Positions 57,123-64,000 of a stretch of 64,000 nt of DNA are shown here, one piece after another. The DNA is from Arenibacter catalasegens. Lineage in GTDB: Bacteria > Bacteroidota > Bacteroidia > Flavobacteriales > Flavobacteriaceae. Numbering within the stretch: position 1 is the stretch's first letter; each line of letters opens with the position of its first letter. The stretch is from contig NZ_PHQQ01000006.1 of the NCBI RefSeq assembly GCF_002909235.1, positions 124,001-188,000 on the forward strand, given 5' to 3'. The notes under the pieces were generated by a model that had not been told where the DNA came from, ran no database searches, and saw nothing but the letters and a program-made list of their open reading frames with translations. A program made the position numbers and the translations under genes.

Positions 57123-58071
57123 TGCCCTTTTTTAGTTTCGATATTTCCGTCAATAGATTTATTGCCAGATTCCCTAAAATTAGAGTATCATTTGATTTAA
57201 TTACAAGTCTCTCACCTTCTTGATATTGAGTATCCCCAGTTTTCTCTATGTACTTAGAATCTATAATTCCAGACCTATGTTCTAGTATGTGTCTTTTTTG
57301 CGTATAATTAGTAAGTTGTATTAATTCAGTTTCCGATAGCCAATCACTATATCCTAAGCCAACTAAACCAATCCAAAGTTTATTGCTTTTTTCTACATTT
57401 TGAAATGCATTAAAAGGGGCGTTACTACTAGATAAAGAGTTGTATTTGATTTCGCTATAACTTTGCAGGGTCCCAATAATCTCTGAAATCGACTTTTCTA
57501 TTATTGATTTAGTGATTATTGTCGCTTCGTCTTTATTTAAACTATTTTCTAATGTCTCCTGAATCAATGATATTTTATTGGCATTAGAGATTATTTTCTT
57601 TACGGTTTTTTTAGCGTTTTTCTCAATATTATTGTCCCCGCAAGATGGGCAGAAATATGCCGAGCCAACTACCGAGTATCTGCATTCGCATTTGTTACAC
57701 TTAATATTTAACTCAAATTCTTCTCTTGGATTAACAGATATGTTATCTCCAGTTACTGAATATCCGTAATCCCAAAATTCTCGAATGGATTTTCTTAAAT
57801 CACCGACAATTTCATTATTCTGTTCAATAAGTAAATATTCTTTTGCTAAAGAATTGTTTCGGCAAAATGGACAAAACAATTCTTCATCACGTACAATACT
57901 TAGCCAATCTTCTTTATGTACTTTGAAAAATGATTCACATTCATTTTTAGGACATTGCCTATCAATCATTCCGTTTTTATCTGGTATAATTGGGATTTCC
58001 TTATTCGATATATCCTCGATATGATTTTTGAATTCATCGAATTTGTTAATCAAATCTTGAATAGTGCCCAT
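57115..58071 (-). CDS. zinc-ribbon protein with a C-terminal HEPN-like R-x4-H motif
   Basis: I do not recognise a named family for this 318-residue protein. Two zinc-ribbon-like cysteine sets are visible: C40, C45, C67, C70 and C125, C128, C141, C144 (with an extra C130). The C-terminal helical part contains QKRHILEHRSGIIDSKYIEK. R260-x4-H265 and the following HRSGxIDxxY resemble the catalytic motif of HEPN RNases found in toxins and defence proteins. No signal peptide or membrane helix is present. It stands alone between palindromic, attC-like sites, so it looks like a mobile cassette gene. Nuclease activity is inference. Confidence 0.7.
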   Translation of the reverse strand: MGTIQDLINKFDEFKNHIEDISNKEIPIIPDKNGMIDRQCPKNECESFFKVHKEDWLSIVRDEELFCPFCRNNSLAKEYLLIEQNNEIVGDLRKSIREFWDYGYSVTGDNISVNPREEFELNIKCNKCECRYSVVGSAYFCPSCGDNNIEKNAKKTVKKIISNANKISLIQETLENSLNKDEATIITKSIIEKSISEIIGTLQSYSEIKYNSLSSSNAPFNAFQNVEKSNKLWIGLVGLGYSDWLSETELIQLTNYTQKRHILEHRSGIIDSKYIEKTGDTQYQEGERLVIKSNDTLILGNLAINLLTEISKLKKGSI

Positions 58072-58395
58072 TTTCTAAAAGTTATTTTTTTTTGGTTGCA
58101 TATAACATTCGGATATAGATACTATATTCCTTATATAGACCTAATGTAGTAATTTTTTGTTATAGCAATGTATATTTAATGACTGTGGTAGCCCTTTACA
58201 ACACATAGTATGTACTTATTGTAATGCGCTACATTTGTTGGCATGGACAAGCTCTACAAAAAATGTGATTAAGTGGACTAGTCTGGCGTAAAATCGCAGT
58301 GGTGATTTTTTTATGGGTGTTGGTAAGACATGGTAGGGCAAAGTCTGAAAGCAATGCGAAGCGCAATCAATTTACATTTATTTAAACCGGAAGGT
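58072..58395. other. 324-base gap with two palindromic elements
   Basis: No reading frame of interest is present. The part nearest the zinc-ribbon gene is the attC-like element at 58098-58166. A second, weaker one lies at 58199-58240, where CAACA pairs with TGTTG and encloses small palindromes. The remainder to 58395 shows no clear feature, and no PIN-domain toxin for the adjacent antitoxin. Confidence 0.5.
58098..58166. repeat. attC-like imperfect palindrome upstream of the zinc-ribbon gene
   Basis: The element begins with GCATATAAC (58098-58106) and ends with GTTATAGC (58159-58166). These pair fully apart from one extra A, which is like the extrahelical base of integron attC sites. Inside, CATTCGG (58106-58112) pairs with CCTAATG (58140-58146) with one mismatch. 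CTATAT (58122-58127) pairs with ATATAG (58133-58138) around a 5-base loop. No integron integrase is in the window. Confidence 0.45.
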
Positions 58396-58644
58396 TCATT
58401 TATATTTATTAGTCAAATAATTGGAGTATTCAGATTTATAATCAAAATCAGCAGGAATTCTAGTTCCTGTAGAAATGCTTTTTACAAAGGGTGAAATTTC
58501 AAAATCTAGGGAACTTTTTTCAGAGACCAGGGATTGAAGGTAAGCTTCTACTATTCGTGATAAACTCATTTTTTTGTCGGAGGCATATTCTTTTGCTCTT
58601 TTAATTGTCTTCTTATTAAGCCTCAAGGTTAATTTTGTGTCCAT
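58396..58644 (-). CDS. DUF6364 family antitoxin-like protein, without a partner
   Basis: From the ATG at 58644 (MDTKLTLRLNKK), where family members usually begin, the protein has 82 residues. A longer version starts at 58668. The N-terminal KLTLRL strand and IKRAKEYASDKKMSLSRIVEAYL suit a ribbon-helix-helix DNA-binding fold. The tail ISPFVKSIS and DYKSEYSNYLTNKY matches the toxin-binding part of DUF6364. Such genes normally precede a PIN-domain VapC toxin, but none follows here. Confidence 0.8.
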   Translation of the reverse strand: MDTKLTLRLNKKTIKRAKEYASDKKMSLSRIVEAYLQSLVSEKSSLDFEISPFVKSISTGTRIPADFDYKSEYSNYLTNKYK

Positions 58645-58775
58645 TATAAATTCATCCAACTTTATCATAATAAGAAATTATATGTTATTAGATATAAAAA
58701 TAGCAAAAATTTTAAATTTATATTCTTTTGCATATAGTTTGACTATTGTTATCTGTAAATATCGAGATTGTACCC

Positions 58776-59258
58776 CTACCTCAAAACAATCAATTTCCAA
58801 TCCTGTCCGCCTGCATTGTAGGTTTTTAGGTCCCTAAACCCTACCGTATAATGTGCCTCCAAGGAACGCAGGTTGGTGGCATCTACCTCTGTGATGATTT
58901 TGTTAAACCGAGGTTGAAGGTTATTTTTCATGGTCTCGTACCGTTTTCTAAAAATGCCCTGCCGCCGATACTCCTTGTCTATACAGCTTTGCCCCATTAC
59001 CATATAAGATTCCGCTTTGGGCATTACTGTTGCTATCTTCTTGAACATGGGTTTTAACACCTCTATATCGTTCCTAAAACTGGGATGCATGCAAAGCGCA
59101 TAGCCTACCACTTTCTCTTGGTCCTTGGCTATGATATGTGGACAAGCGGTATTCATCTTTGTTAGGAGTTCCAAAGTATGGGATACGGTTACAAAACCTT
59201 CTTTTTCTTCTTCGTCTAAAGGTGTTTGCCCATCATGATAGTTTAACTCTAATCCCAT
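58776..59258 (-). CDS. chimeric gene: start of mobile mystery protein B fused to a duplicated acetyltransferase
   Basis: The first ~20 residues (MGLELNYHDGQTPLDEEEKE) match the N-terminus I recall for mobile mystery protein B, a Fic-family protein. From residue 21 (GFVTVSHTLELLTKMN...) the sequence follows residues 38-177 of the intact GNAT protein at 59899 without gaps. The start overlaps the stop of the mobile mystery protein A gene by 10 bases, as in normal A-B pairs. The Fic catalytic part is absent and so is the first third of the GNAT fold. The acetyl-CoA loop reads EYRRQGIF, but function is doubtful. Confidence 0.8.
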   Translation of the reverse strand: MGLELNYHDGQTPLDEEEKEGFVTVSHTLELLTKMNTACPHIIAKDQEKVVGYALCMHPSFRNDIEVLKPMFKKIATVMPKAESYMVMGQSCIDKEYRRQGIFRKRYETMKNNLQPRFNKIITEVDATNLRSLEAHYTVGFRDLKTYNAGGQDWKLIVLR

Positions 59259-59710
59259 AATGATTTTCTTAACTCTCTTTTAATTTCAATAGCAAGGTCT
59301 TTTATTGTTTTATTGATTTTTTCATCTCCAATTCCTTGGTTCTCTAGTTTCATATTTTGATTGGTCCTCAATACTATTTTTTGAGCCAGTTTTTGAGATT
59401 TTAGGGTGATTAAATTGTCAATGGCTCCATCGTTCGGGACAAATCCATATACAAATTTCATGTCCAATGCATGGCCAACATCTCTTAATTTATTAATTGT
59501 AATTTGGCCTGAAGCTTCACGTTCTTCAATTTTTTGTATCGCTCCTTTTGTTAATTGTAGTTTGGCCCCTAGCTGTTCCCTTGTCATGTTAAGTGTAGTC
59601 CTAATTGCGTTTATCCATCCTTTTTCTGGGACCAAGACCATCTCAGCATCTTTAAATTTATCTAATTTTAGGTCTAGTTGTTCTATTAGTAGTTGTTTTT
59701 TATTTCTCAT
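59249..59710 (-). CDS. mobile mystery protein A (XRE-type HTH regulator)
   Basis: The 153-residue protein matches the mobile mystery protein A pattern: KQLLIEQLDLKL near the start, PEKGWINAIRTTLNMTREQLGAKLQLTKGAIQKIEEREASGQITI as helix-turn-helix (about 30-72), FVYGFVPNDG, and a terminal KSLWD. The family is typically next to a Fic-domain partner B on mobile DNA, acting like an antitoxin or repressor. Here B is reduced to a fused fragment. Inverted operator-like repeats lie upstream. Confidence 0.85.
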   Translation of the reverse strand: MRNKKQLLIEQLDLKLDKFKDAEMVLVPEKGWINAIRTTLNMTREQLGAKLQLTKGAIQKIEEREASGQITINKLRDVGHALDMKFVYGFVPNDGAIDNLITLKSQKLAQKIVLRTNQNMKLENQGIGDEKINKTIKDLAIEIKRELRKSLWD

Positions 59711-59749
59711 TTGTTCTCAATAATATACGTACGATTAAAAAATTAAAAG

Positions 59750-59797
59750 TATACTTATATGTATTCTTTTTTTAAAAAAGGTATACGGATAAGTATA
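59750..59797. promoter_or_regulatory. candidate operator of the mobile mystery protein A gene
   Basis: TATACTTATATGTAT (59750-59764, plus strand) and TATACTTATCCGTAT (59797-59783, minus strand) are inverted copies that differ only in two central bases. They lie 40-87 bases before the gene, a good place for autoregulation by its HTH product. Confidence 0.45.
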
Positions 59798-59820
59798 AAA
59801 TAAATGGTTTATAGAACGTC

Positions 59821-59870
59821 TGCCCCGCTAGTCCGAAGCCCCGCTGGCGCGAGCGTCACCCTAGTTCCCG
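59821..59870. repeat. GC-rich patch, possible dispersed-repeat remnant
   Basis: This 50-base stretch is markedly richer in G and C than its surroundings. It carries CCCCGCT twice (59823-59829 and 59839-59845) and GCTGGCGCGAGCG. I recall similar strings between genes in other flavobacteria, but that is not checked. Confidence 0.35.
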
Positions 59871-59898
59871 AGTCTTACGATTATTCCATAAAATTCCG

Positions 59899-60432
59899 TT
59901 ACCCCAAAACAATCAATTTCCAATCCTGCCCGCCTGCGCTATAGGTTTTTAGATCTTTAAACCCTACCGCATAATGGGCCTCCAGCGAACGTAGATTGCT
60001 GGCATCCACCTCCGTGATAATGCTGGTAAAATAAGGTTGAATGGTGTTTTTCATGGTCTCGTACAGCTTTCTAAAAATGCCCCGCCGCCGGTACTCCTTG
60101 TCTATACAGATTTGCCCCATTACCATATAGGGTTCCGCTTTGGGCACTACAGAAGCTATTTCCTTGAACATGGGTTTTAATACTTCTATATCGTTCCCAA
60201 ATAGGGGATGCATGCAGAGCGCATAGCCCACCACCTTCTCTTGGTCCTTGGCTATTATATGTGGACAAGCGGTATTCATCTTTGTCAGGAGTTCCAAAGT
60301 ATGGGATACGGTAACAAAACCTTCTTTTTCTTTTTCGCCAGGACCTAGGTTGGTAATCAGGTTCTTTTGTTGCAAGCTCAGTATTTGCTGTAATTCGCTG
60401 TCCTTGGTACAGCTTGTAACGACTACCTCCAT
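59899..60432 (-). CDS. GNAT family N-acetyltransferase (intact copy)
   Basis: The 177-residue protein has the GNAT beta-strand and acetyl-CoA loop: VVGYALCMHP, MVMGQICIDKEYRRRGIFRKLYE (pyrophosphate-binding R-R-x-G-x-F region), ITEVDASNLRSLEAHYAVGFKDL. Substrate unknown. The start lies one base beyond the stop of the M61 peptidase gene upstream, so the two are translationally coupled. Bases 59905-60337 are homologous, without gaps, to 58782-59214. Confidence 0.9.
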   Translation of the reverse strand: MEVVVTSCTKDSELQQILSLQQKNLITNLGPGEKEKEGFVTVSHTLELLTKMNTACPHIIAKDQEKVVGYALCMHPLFGNDIEVLKPMFKEIASVVPKAEPYMVMGQICIDKEYRRRGIFRKLYETMKNTIQPYFTSIITEVDASNLRSLEAHYAVGFKDLKTYSAGGQDWKLIVLG

Positions 60433-60433
60433 C

Positions 60434-62242
60434 TTATTCCACTTTTAACCAATCCTTTCTATTTTTTAGTACCTGCTTGCTCGGTTTTTCGCCATCCTTT
60501 TCCATAAGTTCTATGGTATAGGTGGGATCTCCTGTTAAGACAACAGTGGTGGATTTTGGAATCCCGTAACGGGTGTAGGCTACTTGCACACTTTCCCCTA
60601 CCTTAAATGATCCAATTAATTCCCCAAAACTCTGGTTAGAAGTGAGGGGGAAATTGTTTATTGAGGTAATCACATCCCCATAATCTAGCCCTGCGGTATA
60701 GGCTGGACTTCCCATGACGGTATTCCGTTGAATATTGCCCACCCCAAATTGGTTGATGTTTAAACTGGCCCCAAAATAAGGTTTGTCAGTGGCACGCTTT
60801 AGCACTATGCCAACAGATTTGAACAGCTCCTCATAATCGGGCATATCACTGTTATGGATATATTGATCAAAAAAGCGATTTCCAAATTCCTTTCCGGCGT
60901 ATTGTACCAAGGTTAAACGCAGATCGGACAGCGTATAGGGAATTTCCTGTTTCCCATAGGTCTGCCAAACTAATTTCATGTAATCATCCAAGTTCAACTT
61001 GTTTTGTCGCAACGAAAGGTCTAGGGCCAATCCCAAAACACTGCCATAGGAATAATAGGAGATAAAGGTATTGTCCCTATTTACAGGATCTACGGAAGTT
61101 GAGGCGTCCACAAAGGGTGCCTGATAGCTCATTTCTATGGGATTAAAGAACTGTCGGGCGGGCGAGTTCCAAACATAGTTGAAAGTGCCCGCAAGGCCCT
61201 CTACATATTCCTTAGGAGTGATGATGCCTGCGCGACAAAGGATAAAATTGGTGTAATAACTGGTAAAACCTTCCGCAAACCAAAGCTCCCCGCTCATATT
61301 AGCTTCGGCAAAATTGAAGGGTTCCAAAGCCTGTGGCCGAATACGTTCTACATTCCAACAATGAAAAAATTCATGGGCAACGGTGCCTATATTATTTTTC
61401 ATGCCACCTTCTGCGAATCCTTCCCTGTCCGTAAGAATGGTAGAATTTCTATGTTCCATACCATCACCGGAAGCATTGGGAATATAGCATGCCAAAAAGG
61501 TGTAGGTTCCATAATCATAGCTGGGAAGTTCCCCAAAAACGTCTTTTTCGGCCAATACCACTTTTTTCACCTGCTCAAAATAGGTGTCCAGCTCTGCTTC
61601 CGTACCGTTGTGGTGCAATACAAATTCTATGGTTTGTTGCTGGCCATTATGGTCCACTGTAAATTGGCGTAGTCCATAATTGCTGATTTCCGTGGGGCTA
61701 TCCATAAAGTACTGTAGGTTGGGCGCGGTATAGGTATTGCCCATAACCTTGGGCATTTGGGTGGCCACTTTCCAGTTGAGGTCTTCCCGGACCTTAAAGT
61801 CCACTTCTATTTTCCGATTACTTAGATCGGTCACGTACATAAAGGTGGCCGGGATATTTAGATGGGCATGGGTCTCATCTATTTGTGCATAGGTGCCGTC
61901 CCCACGATTGGCAAAAAGGGTATAACTTATCTTCACCTCTCCATCATGACCGCTAATATCCCATTGGTAGGGATTGGGCCTATTAATTTCCAAGGCTTTT
62001 CCCTTGCTATCGGTGGCCCTAAAATTATATACGTTCTTGGCAAACTCGTGCAGGGCATAGCGCCCAGGGGAGGAGCGGCCCATACGTACCGATAGTACAG
62101 CTGCATCCAGCTCGGGAAAGGTCGCTGTGATTTCCGCTTCGTGATGTACGGCATTCTCAAAGGATATGGTGTAGTGGTTGGTCTGACCTTGCAAACTCAT
62201 GGAAATGGCAAGGAATAAAAGGCTAAGGATTCTAAATTTCAT
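60434..62242 (-). CDS. M61 family metallopeptidase (glycyl aminopeptidase type) with PDZ domain
   Basis: The 602-residue exported peptidase has a signal peptide (about 1-20) and an N-terminal beta domain with MGRSSPGRYALHEFAKNVY. The zinc motif HEFFH is at 290-294 with WNVERIRP, and the distal zinc ligand is E324 in ELWFAEGFTSYY. A C-terminal PDZ domain lies at about 490-585 (GSPAYTAGLDYGDVITSIN). It cleaves N-terminal glycine or alanine from peptides in studied members. It is first in an operon with the GNAT gene. Confidence 0.95.
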   Translation of the reverse strand: MKFRILSLLFLAISMSLQGQTNHYTISFENAVHHEAEITATFPELDAAVLSVRMGRSSPGRYALHEFAKNVYNFRATDSKGKALEINRPNPYQWDISGHDGEVKISYTLFANRGDGTYAQIDETHAHLNIPATFMYVTDLSNRKIEVDFKVREDLNWKVATQMPKVMGNTYTAPNLQYFMDSPTEISNYGLRQFTVDHNGQQQTIEFVLHHNGTEAELDTYFEQVKKVVLAEKDVFGELPSYDYGTYTFLACYIPNASGDGMEHRNSTILTDREGFAEGGMKNNIGTVAHEFFHCWNVERIRPQALEPFNFAEANMSGELWFAEGFTSYYTNFILCRAGIITPKEYVEGLAGTFNYVWNSPARQFFNPIEMSYQAPFVDASTSVDPVNRDNTFISYYSYGSVLGLALDLSLRQNKLNLDDYMKLVWQTYGKQEIPYTLSDLRLTLVQYAGKEFGNRFFDQYIHNSDMPDYEELFKSVGIVLKRATDKPYFGASLNINQFGVGNIQRNTVMGSPAYTAGLDYGDVITSINNFPLTSNQSFGELIGSFKVGESVQVAYTRYGIPKSTTVVLTGDPTYTIELMEKDGEKPSKQVLKNRKDWLKVE

Positions 62243-62506
62243 CTATTTAAATTTTTTGTTTGAATCTATAAATGAACTTAATAAACATTTCTGCCTAGAT
62301 TAATCGCTTCCCTGGCGCCTAAAACATTTAATTATTTAGGGGGGTAAGCAAAAAATCAATTCTGTTTATGCCCATTTCATAGAATTCAATCTCGATACGA
62401 TTAGTTTTTTCGGGAACGAAGCCAATAGCCTGCCCCAATATTATTTTTCCAAGGCTTTGTATTAACGAATATACTATTTAAATACAGGATATGCTACATT
62501 TGTAAT

Positions 62507-63655
62507 ATGACGGAATTTCCAAAAAAATTAACGGCAAAGCTCACCGAAAGACAGGCCAATAACGCCCTTAGGAAGTTGCCCGTGCCCATTGGTTTGATCG
62601 ATTTTTCTTCTAATGATTACTTGGGATTAGCCAGAAACCAGACCATTTTTAAAAATGCCGCCAATATCCTGAAAAAGAAAGGTAGTATTGCCAATGGGGC
62701 TACGGGATCTAGGTTGTTAACGGGAAATAGTGGACTATATAGTGAATTGGAAGATTTTTTGACAGATTTTTTTGGTTCAGAGTCATCCCTGGTCTTCAAT
62801 TCGGGCTACGATGCCAATATCGGATTTTTTAGTGCCGTGCCCCAGCGTACAGACATTGTATTTTATGATGAACTGTCCCACGCCAGTATTCGTGACGGCA
62901 TTGGAATGGGCCGGGCACAAAGCTATAAATTTAAACACAATGCTGTAGCCGATTTAAGCCGGCAGCTAGACCGTGTGCTGGAAAGCAAAACCGATAGTGA
63001 TATCTACGTGGTTACGGAGTCTGTCTTTTCCATGGATGGGGATACACCGGATTTGGAAGCCTTGGTAGCGTTATGCGAATCCAAGGGAGCCTATTTGGTA
63101 ATCGATGAAGCCCATGCCATAGGAGTATTTGGTAAGAAAGGAGAGGGATTGTTGAAAGAACTGCAATTGCAGGATAGGGTATTTGCCAGGATCGTCACCT
63201 TTGGGAAAGCTATGGGCTGCCATGGTGCGGCAATTTTGGGGAGTGATGCCCTTAAAAGTTATTTGGTGAATTTTGCGCGCAGTTTTATTTATACCACGGG
63301 TATGCCCCCGCATTCGTTGGCGACCATATTGGCAGCCTGCGAACAGGTAGCGGGCACAAAAGGGGAGCAAAATCAACTTAGGAATAATATTGATTTTTTT
63401 AAAAATGAATTGAAGACTAATAACCTTCAGACTAATTTTATTTCTAGCAATTCCGCCGTACATTGTTGTCTGGTGGAAGGCAATGAAAAGGTGAAAAAAT
63501 GGGCTCAGCATTTACAGGAAAACGGATTTGATGTAAAGCCTATAATGTCGCCCACAGTACCAGAAGGAAAGGAACGTTTGCGGTTTTGTTTGCATAGTTT
63601 TAATACCGAAAAGGAAATTAGTGAGGTGCTTTTACAATTGTCCAATTTATTTTAG
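62507..63655 (+). CDS. bioF: 8-amino-7-oxononanoate synthase (aminotransferase class I/II fold)
   Basis: The 382-residue PLP enzyme of the alpha-oxoamine synthase family condenses pimeloyl thioester and alanine in biotin synthesis. The conserved residues are visible: FSSNDYLGLA, GATGSRLLTGN, SHASIRDG (H125), VIDEAHAIGVFGKKGEG (D200, H203) and the PLP-binding K234 in TFGKAMGCHGA. A relative with another acyl donor cannot be excluded, since the rest of the biotin genes are not in view. A DUF2007 gene follows 4 bases later. Confidence 0.9.
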   Translation: MTEFPKKLTAKLTERQANNALRKLPVPIGLIDFSSNDYLGLARNQTIFKNAANILKKKGSIANGATGSRLLTGNSGLYSELEDFLTDFFGSESSLVFNSGYDANIGFFSAVPQRTDIVFYDELSHASIRDGIGMGRAQSYKFKHNAVADLSRQLDRVLESKTDSDIYVVTESVFSMDGDTPDLEALVALCESKGAYLVIDEAHAIGVFGKKGEGLLKELQLQDRVFARIVTFGKAMGCHGAAILGSDALKSYLVNFARSFIYTTGMPPHSLATILAACEQVAGTKGEQNQLRNNIDFFKNELKTNNLQTNFISSNSAVHCCLVEGNEKVKKWAQHLQENGFDVKPIMSPTVPEGKERLRFCLHSFNTEKEISEVLLQLSNLF

Positions 63656-63659
63656 CAGT

Positions 63660-64000
63660 ATGGAGAACCAAGAATTTTATACCCTGGCCGCTTTTGAATA
63701 TGTGGCCGATGTTCAAATATTAAAAGGCCGCTTGGTGTCGGACGGTATCCCTGTTTTTCTCAGGGATGAGAACACCCTTAATTCAGATCCCCTAATCAGT
63801 AATGCCATAGGTGGAGTGAAGCTACAAGTGTATTATTCCGATAAGGAAAGAGCTACCGAAATATATAATGAAATAAGATCTTATACCATGGATGATCATG
63901 GCAATATTAGAACTTGCCCCAATTGTAGCGCGCAAAGAATGGAGATATATTTTAACAGGAAAGGCCTATTTTATAAACTTTTTCCTTTTTTTGAAAAAAG
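63660..64000 (+). CDS. DUF2007 (putative signal transducing) protein, 5' part
   Basis: The frame opens at the ATG in 63660 and is still open at the window end. MENQEFYTLAAFEYVADVQILKGRL and GIPVFLRDENTLNSDPLISNAIGGVKLQV match the small DUF2007 domain. It is followed by a CPNC-type zinc half-site (RTCPNCSAQR) and the start of a hydrophobic stretch. Function unknown. Probably cotranscribed with bioF. Confidence 0.85.
   Translation, partial: MENQEFYTLAAFEYVADVQILKGRLVSDGIPVFLRDENTLNSDPLISNAIGGVKLQVYYSDKERATEIYNEIRSYTMDDHGNIRTCPNCSAQRMEIYFNRKGLFYKLFPFFEK

Noticed and set aside
62331-62477. 49-codon minus-strand open stretch upstream of the M61 gene, resembling a protein tail
   Set aside because: The plus strand of the same bases is also open with an equally protein-like translation, so neither can be preferred without comparison to relatives.

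Overview
The window looks like chromosome from a marine-type member of the Flavobacteriaceae (Bacteroidota). The basis is its composition and gene content: AT-rich DNA, many TonB-dependent receptors with N-terminal carboxypeptidase-like domains, a SusC/SusD pair, DUF4270, DUF5689 and FG-GAP/UnbV lipoproteins, atpD-atpC away from the other ATP synthase genes, weak Shine-Dalgarno sequences, and -7 boxes of the form TAnnTTTG. No rRNA, tRNA, CRISPR array, prophage or transposase was seen.

Layout. 1-730 is the 3' end of pgi. 901-10102 holds two related TonB receptors, a DUF1080 protein, a secreted endonuclease/exonuclease/phosphatase-family enzyme and a DUF5689/lamin-tail lipoprotein; the part from 4735 may be a nucleic-acid or phosphoester scavenging locus. 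10099-12743 is a PAS histidine kinase with a single-domain response regulator. 13093-33436 is mostly housekeeping: ankyrin protein, nitrilase-family amidase, Ig-like lipoprotein, ComF, glyS, a third TonB receptor, xth, aldo/keto reductase, radA, an alpha/beta hydrolase-like protein, a flippase-like membrane protein, panD, panC, a one-domain GT5 protein, a DUF4270 lipoprotein and glmS. 33683-38194 is a TonB receptor plus SGNH-hydrolase lipoprotein pair. 38530-40391 is atpD-atpC.

41001-46372 is a minus-strand run of catabolic or accessory genes: exported Gfo/Idh/MocA oxidoreductase, ABM monooxygenase, sulfatase, serine hydrolase, DoxX and VOC proteins. 46944-56799 is a plus-strand cluster in which SusC and SusD are followed by a large FG-GAP/UnbV lipoprotein and a seven-heme c-type cytochrome, with no glycoside hydrolase. 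This is an unusual partnership.

56800-60432 is a small accessory island. It holds a decayed tail resembling a type IX secretion sorting domain, and a zinc-ribbon protein with a HEPN-like R-x4-H motif enclosed by attC-like palindromes. It also holds an orphan DUF6364 antitoxin, a 'mobile mystery protein A' regulator, and a chimeric gene in which the first ~20 residues of a 'mobile mystery protein B' (Fic family) are fused in frame to a duplicated acetyltransferase. The intact acetyltransferase lies next door in an operon with an M61 peptidase. 62507 to the end carries bioF and the start of a DUF2007 protein.

All family assignments come from reading motifs and remembered family patterns; no database search was run.
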